Both the position numbers and the translations under genes were made by a program. A stretch of 48,515 bases of DNA from positions 1-48,515 of IMG/VR virus record IMGVR_UViG_3300031718_000016; one strand, written 5' to 3'. The first letter of the stretch is position 1; each line of letters starts with the position of its first letter. Under the pieces are notes generated by a model that made no database searches, was not told the origin of the DNA, and saw only the letters and a list, made by a program, of their open reading frames with translations. Shown here piece by piece: positions 17,124-24,075 of the stretch. Origin of the DNA: a virus.

Positions 17124-18343
17124 TAGGTTATAAGCTGCGTCACGCGAATGTGAAGGTTATATTGCATCGCCGTCGCACCACTCGACACATAGGCGAAGGC
17201 ATATTGAATGTTGCTGGAGTTAGCCACATTGAGCATCAAGGGCATTCCTAATAGCACAGTGGTCGTAGAGTTACCCGCGTCGGTAGTCTCCAACGTGCCG
17301 CCCTTACTCAACGCCCCAGCGGTGATGGTTTGAACCACGTTATCCGGATCGGTGTAGGTGATAGTTAACGCACCTAGAGTAGAGCTGGTGGTTGCAGCGG
17401 TTGTTACTTTGGCGTTCCACGAAAGAAGATATTGCGCTGCCCCGCTTGGCCCAGTGGTGAAGATTGTAGTAGTGGTAATCGCGGCACTCTGGGCGGTGTA
17501 ATCAGCGCTCGCAATTCTAACCGGAACATTGGATACAGCAATGTTGACGTTTCCCGCGCTGGGGTTGGTAATGACGATGTTAGCGCCATTCTGATAGTTA
17601 ACCGTGGTAGCGCTGGATAGCGGCGTGCCATTTGATTGGAAGGCGGTGAGGGTAGCGGCAATCGAAACGTTCCCCGCACTCACATTGGTGACGGTTATAT
17701 TGCTTCCATTTTGGATGTTGAGCGTGCTCTGCGAGCTATTACTCGTCCCATTCGTCTGAAACGTTGGCCCAGCCGCCGCCGTAATCGTCGTAGTTCCGCC
17801 AGCGTTTGCCAACGTGATACCTGCGCCTTGCGCGAGATTGAGGGTCGTCTGAGAGCCATTGTTGGTGCCATTCGTCTGGAAGGTTATGGAGCTGGCGGCA
17901 GCAACAAATGTCACCGTCCCACCAGAGTTGGTGACTGTCATCCCAGCCCCAGCGGCTAGGTTGAGCGTAGTTTGGCTAGCGTTATTGGTGCCGTTGGTTT
18001 GAAGGGTGACACCGGCAGCGGCGGAACCGGCGCTCTGATCCGCCAACACAATCTGACTAGCTAGCGTTCCGCCATAAATTTGAATGGTGTAGGTGCCTGA
18101 GGCTAGGTAGAAGAAATAGTTGCCGTTGCCATCGTAGTTGGTGAGGCCGTTGGCGGGGAAGTTAGCCGCACTGAAGGGATTCGCCAGGGGGAACGCCCCA
18201 TTCACGTCTTGGTAGATCGTGGCAAGGGGCGATCCTGGCTGGGTTGTCGTATTGGCCGGCTGATTGAGGACAGCGATGCTCGCACCCGGAACTGGGCGTG
18301 GGACGTTATCTAAAACGCTACCATCAATCCTAGATAGGGCCAT
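17123..18343 (-). CDS. Tail-fibre-like protein with repeated beta modules
   Basis: 406 residues. The N-terminus (ASIAVLNQPANTT...GNGNYFFYLASGTYTIQIYGG) resembles a carbohydrate-binding or prealbumin-like head. It is followed by four modules of about 35-40 residues, each opening F/LQTNGT(N)xxSQTTLN and continuing with (Q)GAGITV-type strands (near residues 112-265). Such repeats form trimeric fibre shafts. The C-terminal 130 residues are a separate beta domain. Likely a short tail fibre or collar whisker. Confidence 0.65.
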   Translation of the reverse strand: MALSRIDGSVLDNVPRPVPGASIAVLNQPANTTTQPGSPLATIYQDVNGAFPLANPFSAANFPANGLTNYDGNGNYFFYLASGTYTIQIYGGTLASQIVLADQSAGSAAAGVTLQTNGTNNASQTTLNLAAGAGMTVTNSGGTVTFVAAASSITFQTNGTNNGSQTTLNLAQGAGITLANAGGTTTITAAAGPTFQTNGTSNSSQSTLNIQNGSNITVTNVSAGNVSIAATLTAFQSNGTPLSSATTVNYQNGANIVITNPSAGNVNIAVSNVPVRIASADYTAQSAAITTTTIFTTGPSGAAQYLLSWNAKVTTAATTSSTLGALTITYTDPDNVVQTITAGALSKGGTLETTDAGNSTTTVLLGMPLMLNVANSSNIQYAFAYVSSGATAMQYNLHIRVTQLIT

Positions 18344-18346
18344 GGA

Positions 18347-19132
18347 TTAAGCCTTTGCGTTGGTAACCCGCTTTTCGGGTAATGCGGCGTTTACTAGGCC
18401 GTCAGCCACAGCCAAGTCAAACTCAGCCTGGGTGACGAGTCTCAGCTTGCGGGCCTTGGTCCAGTTGAGGATTGCACCGCATTGGCACTTGGCAATATCC
18501 AACTCAACGCCACGGCCACAGCCCTCACAGCGGCCCATCGCCTTCGATTCAGAGCACCATGGGCGCTCAGCATGAAGGGCCTTAGCGGCGGTCAGATAAA
18601 CGTCGGTGATTTGGCTGCGTGTTTTGGTGTCGGCGTAGAGGGCATCGCCTCTTTTGACGATGGAATCTAGTGTAGCCCTGAGCCTATCTTCAGCCTTTTT
18701 GAGGTCATCCTCGCTGGGGGGATTATGCTTGGTGGCAAACACGCCCCAGTTGCGTAAGTCTGTGTTGCCCTTCTCGCCATTGGGGGTGACCCACTCTTTT
18801 GCTACCAGCGAGCCCTCCATGATGACGGGCTTCTGCTTATAGTCGCCTTGGTCGGCCCAGTCGATCATGTAGCGCCGGATTTCGAGGGGCTTGTTGTAGC
18901 GCTTGCCCTCATCTGGGGGGAGCAACGTGTATTGGCCCATGGAGCCAGCGCTGATGGTCTGCTTAAGGGGGCCGATGTTGAAGATGTACCACTCCACCGG
19001 GGCCTTGATGATCTCATCGGGGAGGGTGTCTTTCTGCCAAGGGTTCTTGGTGCGACGGCCATCCTTGGTCATGCCAAAATCTTCGACAAACGTCTGAAAC
19101 ACTGCGGCTGCTGGTAATTCGGTAACAGGCAT
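18347..19132 (-). CDS. Virion-block protein with C-terminal zinc ribbon
   Basis: 261 residues. The first 150 are mixed alpha/beta with many charged and aromatic residues (EWYIFNIGPLKQTISAGSMG). A four-cysteine ribbon follows, C-E-G-C-G ... C-Q-C-G-A, about residues 202-220. The gene ends in a copy of the dispersed palindrome encoding ALPEKRVTN. It starts after AGGAG and a junction motif (CCGATAACTTTCT). No family is recognised; zinc ribbons usually stabilise a fold or bind nucleic acid. Confidence 0.5.
   Translation of the reverse strand: MPVTELPAAAVFQTFVEDFGMTKDGRRTKNPWQKDTLPDEIIKAPVEWYIFNIGPLKQTISAGSMGQYTLLPPDEGKRYNKPLEIRRYMIDWADQGDYKQKPVIMEGSLVAKEWVTPNGEKGNTDLRNWGVFATKHNPPSEDDLKKAEDRLRATLDSIVKRGDALYADTKTRSQITDVYLTAAKALHAERPWCSESKAMGRCEGCGRGVELDIAKCQCGAILNWTKARKLRLVTQAEFDLAVADGLVNAALPEKRVTNAKA
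18363..18387 (+). repeat. Dispersed palindromic element, copy 3
   Basis: TAACCCGCTTTTCGGGTAAT at the very end of the gene 18347-19132, encoding ALPEKRVTN. Confidence 0.75.
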
Positions 19133-19146
19133 GGGTATCTCCTAAT

Positions 19147-19159
19147 AGAAAGTTATCGG
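19147..19159 (-). promoter_or_regulatory. Junction motif copy
   Basis: CCGATAACTTTCT, then ATTAGGAG, before the gene 18347-19132. Confidence 0.55.
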
Positions 19160-19162
19160 CCT

Positions 19163-19177
19163 GTGCCAAATTGGCAC
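19163..19177. promoter_or_regulatory. Operator-like palindrome, perfect copy
   Basis: GTGCCAAATTGGCAC, seven plus one plus seven, in the intergenic stretch 19133-19257, next to palindromic element copy 4. Confidence 0.55.
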
Positions 19178-19183
19178 GCCGGC

Positions 19184-19206
19184 CCCATTACCCCTAAAGC
19201 GGGTTT
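19184..19206 (-). repeat. Dispersed palindromic element, copy 4
   Basis: Minus strand AACCCGCTTTAGGGGTAATG, intergenic, 7 bases after an operator-like palindrome. Confidence 0.8.
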
Positions 19207-19257
19207 GTGAATCCATCGCTGGGGGAGGGGAATCAAATGATCGGTGGTTAGACCAAG

Positions 19258-19986
19258 TCAAAATTGGGAGAATCCCGGCTTGCGCGGAACCCAATCGGGT
19301 AGACGATCAACTGAGGCCAAGGAGACATCCTCAGGCTTAACTCTGTCGGCAGTCTTTCCTCCGTAGCCACTCATCACCGCTTGAACACCAAACGCCGGCT
19401 GAGAGTCATCGAATACAGCATCCACGCGATTGTCCCATTCACGCTTGGCTGCGCGTTGGCGCTCCTCAATCGCCATTCGGCGCTGAACGTCTGTATATTC
19501 TTTTCCGTGTTCGATCAACCGGACGTAATACTCGATGATAGCGAGGGTAAGAGGCATCGGCTCCCCGTCGCGTTCTAGCCGATAACAGGGATGATAGTCT
19601 CCATGCTCTAAATAGGGGCCAAGATAACAAATACCTGAAGATGGCTCGGAGAAAAGTTCGTACCATTGTGACCTACTGTAGCTGGTGGGGAGCCACTTCT
19701 CCAGCATGAAGCACGGTTTGCCCTCATAGCGCTGGACGGAGCGATACTCAGTTGACTCTCCCACAACTGGATTGGTTTCGTGGATGAAGTTGCCCGTAAC
19801 GGCTATGGCGCTGGGCTTGTCTTGGAGGAGGCGATTCTGCCATGTGCCACCGACTTTCTCCAAGCGGCCCTCGCTCCACACTACGCGATATAGCGGCTGC
19901 CCATAGGGGTTGGTACCGAACTTCACAAGTTGGGAAGTTACCCAGGGTGGGGTAGGTCTATCGAACTGACGAAGGACGGTGTTCAT
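19258..19986 (-). CDS. Hypothetical protein downstream of capsid
   Basis: 242 residues from the ATG at 19986, or 247 from a GTG at 20001. Neither start has a normal ribosome site because the capsid terminator hairpin occupies that stretch. The protein has tyrosine- and tryptophan-rich N-terminal half (LWRVVWSEGRL-like pattern, FMLEKWLPTSYSRSQWYEL) and a long basic helix near residues 165-190. It may be a minor virion protein. Poor translation signals suggest low output compared with capsid. Confidence 0.5.
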   Translation of the reverse strand: MNTVLRQFDRPTPPWVTSQLVKFGTNPYGQPLYRVVWSEGRLEKVGGTWQNRLLQDKPSAIAVTGNFIHETNPVVGESTEYRSVQRYEGKPCFMLEKWLPTSYSRSQWYELFSEPSSGICYLGPYLEHGDYHPCYRLERDGEPMPLTLAIIEYYVRLIEHGKEYTDVQRRMAIEERQRAAKREWDNRVDAVFDDSQPAFGVQAVMSGYGGKTADRVKPEDVSLASVDRLPDWVPRKPGFSQF

Positions 19987-19989
19987 ATA

Positions 19990-20018
19990 AGAAAGGGCCA
20001 CTCGGTTAAGTGGCCCCT
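19990..20018 (-). terminator. Intrinsic terminator after capsid gene
   Basis: On the minus strand GGGCCACT, loop TAACCG, AGTGGCCC, then TTTCTT, about 22 bases after the capsid stop. An eight-pair stem with a short U-run fits a partial rho-independent terminator, which would set a high capsid level relative to the genes behind it. Confidence 0.75.
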
Positions 20019-20040
20019 CTTGGTTTCTCTAACTCAGGCG

Positions 20041-21330
20041 TTAGTTGTTAGCGCCCAGAGGCAGAGTCGAAGGAACTGGAAGGCCGTCGATATAGACACC
20101 AGCAGCAGGGTTATCTGATATCATTTGCCAAAACGAAATTAAATATGTTAAGGTGGCAGCAGCAAGGCCACCCGACGCGCCGTACATCGGCCACTCGCTG
20201 ACACCCGACCATGCGAGGACTTGTGGATCGCCACCACCAGGAAGAACGCTGGACTTAACCCAATGGTTAAGCTGGAGTCCGTCGATGCGTCCCGGTGCAG
20301 CAGATGCACTCACCTTGATCGAACGCCCCACGAACGAGCGGGGAGCGTCGAACTTGATGGGGTCAACGCTGCGGTTGCCTTCGACTTGGTTAAGTACGAC
20401 GGCTTGAGTCTGGAGCGAAATGGCCTCAACGTTCTGCTCTTGATCCAGGCCCATGTACCACTTAAAGTCCTTCTCAGACTCCGCGCCGATGCGAATACGC
20501 ATCTTCTGGACTGCGGTGCGGCCAAGTTCTGCCGTCAACGCGAATCCACCAGCCGCGATGTGCGGAGTGCGGAGTTTGCCAGGGTAGGTGGCTCGGCTCA
20601 AGCCAGCGTAGGTTCCAGCGTTGCCGGGGTCATTCTGAATAAACAGAAGTCCGTTCAACGAGGTTCCTGCGCCGCCGGGAGCGCCATTGATAACTATGAG
20701 GTCGCCTGCCGTGGTGTTGGTGAAAGTGTAGCTCGATGACGCAATGTAGATCACGCCACCGAGAGCATCAACGCTTGATACAACGATGGTTCCCCGGAGG
20801 GCACCAAAGCCAGTCGTAAAGACCTGATAGGTTCCATTGTCGCGGAACCGAGTCGGGTTGTTGACGCGAATGTTGTTGGGGGCAGTGTTGATGCCGATGA
20901 CGGTATCAAGCGTGCCGGTGGAGTCCTGCTGACACATCACATCTGTGTAGCAAGCAAACTCCGCGAGGGCATTCTTCAGCTCGCGCTTGACGAACGACTC
21001 AACTGCCTGCTCGCCGCTCTCAGTGGTGAACTGAGAATCCAAGCTCCAAGAGGTCGCCTGAACGAAGCCAATCGGAGTGGTTTGAAATACCTGATAGTTG
21101 GTCGCAGTTCCAACGCCAAGATCGCTGCCAGCGAAGGTGGTCTGGGCGAACTGTGAACCGCTGAACATCTGAACGGGGAGACGCATCGCTCGGCTAGAGA
21201 CGAGATCGTTCTCAACCCTATCAATGAGATCAGCAAAAACCGATTCGCGGGGGTAGAGAAGTGCGATTTTGGATCGAACGCGCTCGTACATGAGCGCCGT
21301 AGTTTGAGACAAAGTTGAAGGAGCTGCCAT
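20041..21330 (-). CDS. Major capsid protein
   Basis: 429 residues, following the scaffold gene and a small membrane-protein gene and followed by a terminator, as for highly expressed capsid genes. The N-terminus is helical (TALMYERVRSKIALLYPRES), followed by a beta-rich body with LPVQMFSGSQF, TSWSLDSQFTTESGEQAVESFVK (a spine-helix-like segment) and a C-terminal P-domain pattern. This fits an HK97-fold capsid protein of the P22/podovirus kind made without an N-terminal protease domain. A 126-base leader without a gene precedes the start, which probably holds regulatory sequence. Confidence 0.8.
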   Translation of the reverse strand: MAAPSTLSQTTALMYERVRSKIALLYPRESVFADLIDRVENDLVSSRAMRLPVQMFSGSQFAQTTFAGSDLGVGTATNYQVFQTTPIGFVQATSWSLDSQFTTESGEQAVESFVKRELKNALAEFACYTDVMCQQDSTGTLDTVIGINTAPNNIRVNNPTRFRDNGTYQVFTTGFGALRGTIVVSSVDALGGVIYIASSSYTFTNTTAGDLIVINGAPGGAGTSLNGLLFIQNDPGNAGTYAGLSRATYPGKLRTPHIAAGGFALTAELGRTAVQKMRIRIGAESEKDFKWYMGLDQEQNVEAISLQTQAVVLNQVEGNRSVDPIKFDAPRSFVGRSIKVSASAAPGRIDGLQLNHWVKSSVLPGGGDPQVLAWSGVSEWPMYGASGGLAAATLTYLISFWQMISDNPAAGVYIDGLPVPSTLPLGANN

Positions 21331-21457
21331 ATAATTTCACCATTACCTAAATGAAGTTTGCTTGGCTGTCATCAACTGTCCACGCTTTCCCTTTTGGGGG
21401 CTGGGGTGTGATCCCAGAGGCAGTGTTGTTGGCCTTACATAAGGAATATACCGCTAC

Positions 21458-21691
21458 TTACCACCACCGAGGCCCATTCGCATTCCCAGGCCCCATGCAG
21501 AAGTGCCATATCAACACCGCTAGCACTAACAACCTAACTTCAATGGGAACTGTGGTGCGTACTAAGTCGGTGAAGGTGGTGCGATCATGCTTGATAGCGC
21601 CCATAATTTCCCAGTAAGCGCCAATGCCAACTATAGCGAGCCAGCCGTAGGCATCCCACTTATACTGCCTCAGCCATTGGAAGAAGCGCAT
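21458..21691 (-). CDS. Small two-span membrane protein
   Basis: 77 residues, TAATG with the scaffold stop. Hydrophobic segments near residues 14-31 (YGWLAIVGIGAYWEIMG) and 51-66 (RLLVLAVLIWHFC), basic ends. Its place between scaffold and capsid is odd for a membrane protein; it could be a lysis or exclusion protein carried along. No family is recognised. Confidence 0.5.
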   Translation of the reverse strand: MRFFQWLRQYKWDAYGWLAIVGIGAYWEIMGAIKHDRTTFTDLVRTTVPIEVRLLVLAVLIWHFCMGPGNANGPRWW

Positions 21692-23004
21692 TAGCTCACC
21701 ACCTTGATCTTTCGGCCATCTTTGAGCATGAACTGATCTTTAGCGGCCCAGTCGTAATAGTCATCGAAGTCGCGCCTAACATCCTTCACATCAGGAAATT
21801 TGGTGACGCGCTCAAAGCCGCTCTCAACTGGGGTACGATTGTTCCTAGTTTGAGGACGCGCATTTTGGTCTACCGTAGGTTGACGTTTTGGGGCAGCCTT
21901 CAAACCAAACTCCCCCGCGACCCTCTTAGCGGCGGTTGATACAAGCGGCGTGACGAATTGCTTGTAGAGACGAAGCGCCCCATCTCTATCACCCCTACTA
22001 ATGGCCTGCTTGATCTTTGATTGGAACTGAGTATTCTGCCCCAGGATATTGCCAATCTCCTCTTTGGTGGCAATATCCAAGCGCTTCATCAACTCAGGAC
22101 GCAATCGGCCATAGGGAGCCAGCGCCTTCTGAATCTCAGGCGAGGCCCAGGTGTTTGTGCGGTCTTTGATGTCGCTCACAAACATCTGCTGGCGCTCTTG
22201 CGCGATCTGTTGCTTCTCCTGCTCCAACTTAGCCACGCGAGGGTCAGCTCGTTGGATCATTGGAGCCTTCTGAGACAAACCTTGAATCGCGCCCAAGCTC
22301 TCGTTGATGCGAGCGGCTACTTGCTTAATCTGCTCCACATTGCCCGTTGCAGCGGCCTGCTGAAGCAAGCTGATATCGTTGAGCGTGCCCGTATTGATGA
22401 GAGTGCTCATCACCACTTGGCTCATCAGGTAGTTGTATTGCTCAGGATGGTCAGAGCCAAAGCGGGAGAGAAAAGTTGGCGCGAGCTTGGAGAACGCCTC
22501 GGGGTTAACCTTCGCCAAGTGGTCTACATAAGCTGGGTCGCCAGCGGTGAACTGCTCATCAAGACGGGAATAGACTTTATTCGATTCAACCAACTCATTG
22601 AGATCGCCAATGGAGTCGATCTGCTCTTTCGTCTTAATAGCATCGTCGAGGGAGCCGTAGGAATCAACATAGTCCTTGAGCTTCTGTAGATCAGCGACTT
22701 TGCCAAACTTGTTGTAGCGAGCGTTGGTGAAGTACATGTCCTTCAGCAACTTCGCGCTATCAGGATGGAGCTTGATTAGCTCCTTCAGCTCGGCGGGGAT
22801 GGTCTTACCATCGCCAATGAGGGAGGGCTCAGCATCAGCCTCAACCACTTCTTCAGTAGGAGGCTCATCACCTTCTGGGGGCGGTTCGTCGCCTTCTTCG
22901 GAGACGGTTAAATCCTCTTCTACTGGCTCAGGTTCATCAACGTTTTCAAGGGGTTCGTCTATTACTTCTTCTGAGGGAGAAAGCAGGTCGGCATAGTCGG
23001 GCAT
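21691..23004 (-). CDS. Scaffolding protein
   Basis: 437 residues from the ATG at 23004 (GAGGA upstream); a longer in-frame start at 23055 is less likely. The first 75 residues are extremely acidic (runs of E, D and P), the middle is helical with a coiled coil near residues 235-290 (VAKLEQEKQQIAQERQQM), and the C-terminus is basic and charged (KDGRKIKVVS). An acidic, helical protein between portal and capsid with a basic C-terminal capsid-binding tail is the standard scaffold profile. Confidence 0.75.
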   Translation of the reverse strand: MPDYADLLSPSEEVIDEPLENVDEPEPVEEDLTVSEEGDEPPPEGDEPPTEEVVEADAEPSLIGDGKTIPAELKELIKLHPDSAKLLKDMYFTNARYNKFGKVADLQKLKDYVDSYGSLDDAIKTKEQIDSIGDLNELVESNKVYSRLDEQFTAGDPAYVDHLAKVNPEAFSKLAPTFLSRFGSDHPEQYNYLMSQVVMSTLINTGTLNDISLLQQAAATGNVEQIKQVAARINESLGAIQGLSQKAPMIQRADPRVAKLEQEKQQIAQERQQMFVSDIKDRTNTWASPEIQKALAPYGRLRPELMKRLDIATKEEIGNILGQNTQFQSKIKQAISRGDRDGALRLYKQFVTPLVSTAAKRVAGEFGLKAAPKRQPTVDQNARPQTRNNRTPVESGFERVTKFPDVKDVRRDFDDYYDWAAKDQFMLKDGRKIKVVS

Positions 23005-23119
23005 AGTATCCTCGTTCACGATTTCCCTTGATCTCCTCGGGAAGCATAGCCCCATCTACGTGATACGTGTCAATCAACGGATCACAAAAGTCTAGGGAAA
23101 TGTCCTTGGAGGCGACCAT
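22946..23119 (-). CDS. Possible small gene before scaffold
   Basis: A 57-residue frame (begins MVASKDISLDFCDPLIDTYH) that fills part of the 165-base gap upstream of the scaffold and overlaps its first 59 bases. The non-overlapping part has ordinary composition. The ribosome site is weak (AGGA, 13 bases away). It may instead be an untranslated leader carrying the junction motif at 23155-23167. Confidence 0.3.
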   Translation of the reverse strand: MVASKDISLDFCDPLIDTYHVDGAMLPEEIKGNRERGYYARLCRPAFSLRRSNRRTP

Positions 23120-23154
23120 AGGCTAGGGTGTGTTCCTAGAAACGCGAATCCAAT

Positions 23155-23167
23155 AGAAAGCTACCGG
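23155..23167 (-). promoter_or_regulatory. Junction motif copy
   Basis: CCGGTAGCTTTCT two bases after the stop of the phosphatase-like gene, about 150 bases before the scaffold start. Confidence 0.55.
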
Positions 23168-23169
23168 GG

Positions 23170-24075
23170 CTAGCTAGCGCCAACCTCAGCCGGCTTAACC
23201 TCTCCAAACACAGGCTTTATAGTGTAGCCATCACCAGAGACGGAGATGGCCATGATCCCGCCGGGGCCAACGCCAACGTCATCCCCCGGCTCGCTGATAG
23301 GCGTGCCGCTAATGTATTTTATGAGGGGCACGATAACACTGGATGTCATGCAAATGAGCGTAATAGGGGCATCTTCAGCTTGCTCCAACAGAAGCTCCAG
23401 CGTGGGCATGGCGCGATCCAACACTTGCTGAAGCGACTCACCTTGTGGAATCTGCTCGTCGGGGTTCTCCACAAAGTAGTCCAGTACATCTTTGTTTTCA
23501 TCTTTCTTCTGCCCAATGAGAACGCCCATGTTCCATGTAATGATGGAGGGGTCAACCTCGGGAGTTAGACCAAGCTGGGCCGCAACTGGGGCGACAGTTT
23601 GCTGGGTGCGCTTTAGGGGCGTTGTAATGATGCGCTTAACGTTGGGATAGTTTTGGATGATGAACTGCGCCGCTTCTTCGGCCTGCTGCTGGCCTTCGGG
23701 CGCTATATCCACGTCCATCAATGATCTCAACCGCCCTTCCTCGTTGAGAAGCGTTTCACCATGGCGCATGACGAGCGCTACAACTGAGGGGGGATGGACG
23801 AATCGGCAGCATCCTTTTTGCAGGTTAATTTGGACCACATCTCCCTGGCGGCGATCCTGCATATCAGGATCATTAACAACAATAGGATGATTGCACAATG
23901 GATCAGTCGATGAGCGCTTATGGGTGCAATCTGAGCAATGGTATGGGCCTTCTTCCGCATAACCTGAACCTAGCGTGCCCTGTTCTCGGTATTTACTCTC
24001 CACCGGGGGCCGCTTTCTGCTTGGATGCTTTATTTTGTAGCTTGGGTGCAGGTTGGGCTTGTCCCTCCTGTCCAT
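23170..24075 (-). CDS. Zinc domain fused to histidine-phosphatase-like domain
   Basis: 301 residues between portal and scaffold. Residues 45-95 hold C47-x2-C50, C61-N-H-P and G-C89-C90, a small metal-binding domain common in phage proteins. From residue 98 on it follows the phosphoglycerate-mutase-like histidine phosphatase fold: MR104-H105-GET, TTPLKRTQQTV, and PQGESLQQVLDR. The second catalytic histidine expected in the 'VSHGG' strand is replaced (ICMTSSVI), so it may be inactive or altered. It overlaps the portal by 83 bases. Known phosphatases of this fold act on phospho-sugars or phospho-proteins; the substrate here is unknown. Confidence 0.7.
   Translation of the reverse strand: MDRRDKPNLHPSYKIKHPSRKRPPVESKYREQGTLGSGYAEEGPYHCSDCTHKRSSTDPLCNHPIVVNDPDMQDRRQGDVVQINLQKGCCRFVHPPSVVALVMRHGETLLNEEGRLRSLMDVDIAPEGQQQAEEAAQFIIQNYPNVKRIITTPLKRTQQTVAPVAAQLGLTPEVDPSIITWNMGVLIGQKKDENKDVLDYFVENPDEQIPQGESLQQVLDRAMPTLELLLEQAEDAPITLICMTSSVIVPLIKYISGTPISEPGDDVGVGPGGIMAISVSGDGYTIKPVFGEVKPAEVGAS

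Noticed and set aside
20221-20739. 172-residue plus-strand frame over the capsid gene
   Set aside because: Antisense to a well-supported gene, Arg/Ser-biased, no ribosome site.
22021-22689. 222-residue plus-strand frame over the scaffold gene
   Set aside because: A mirror of the helical scaffold sequence (Leu-rich from antisense of Lys/Gln/Glu codons).
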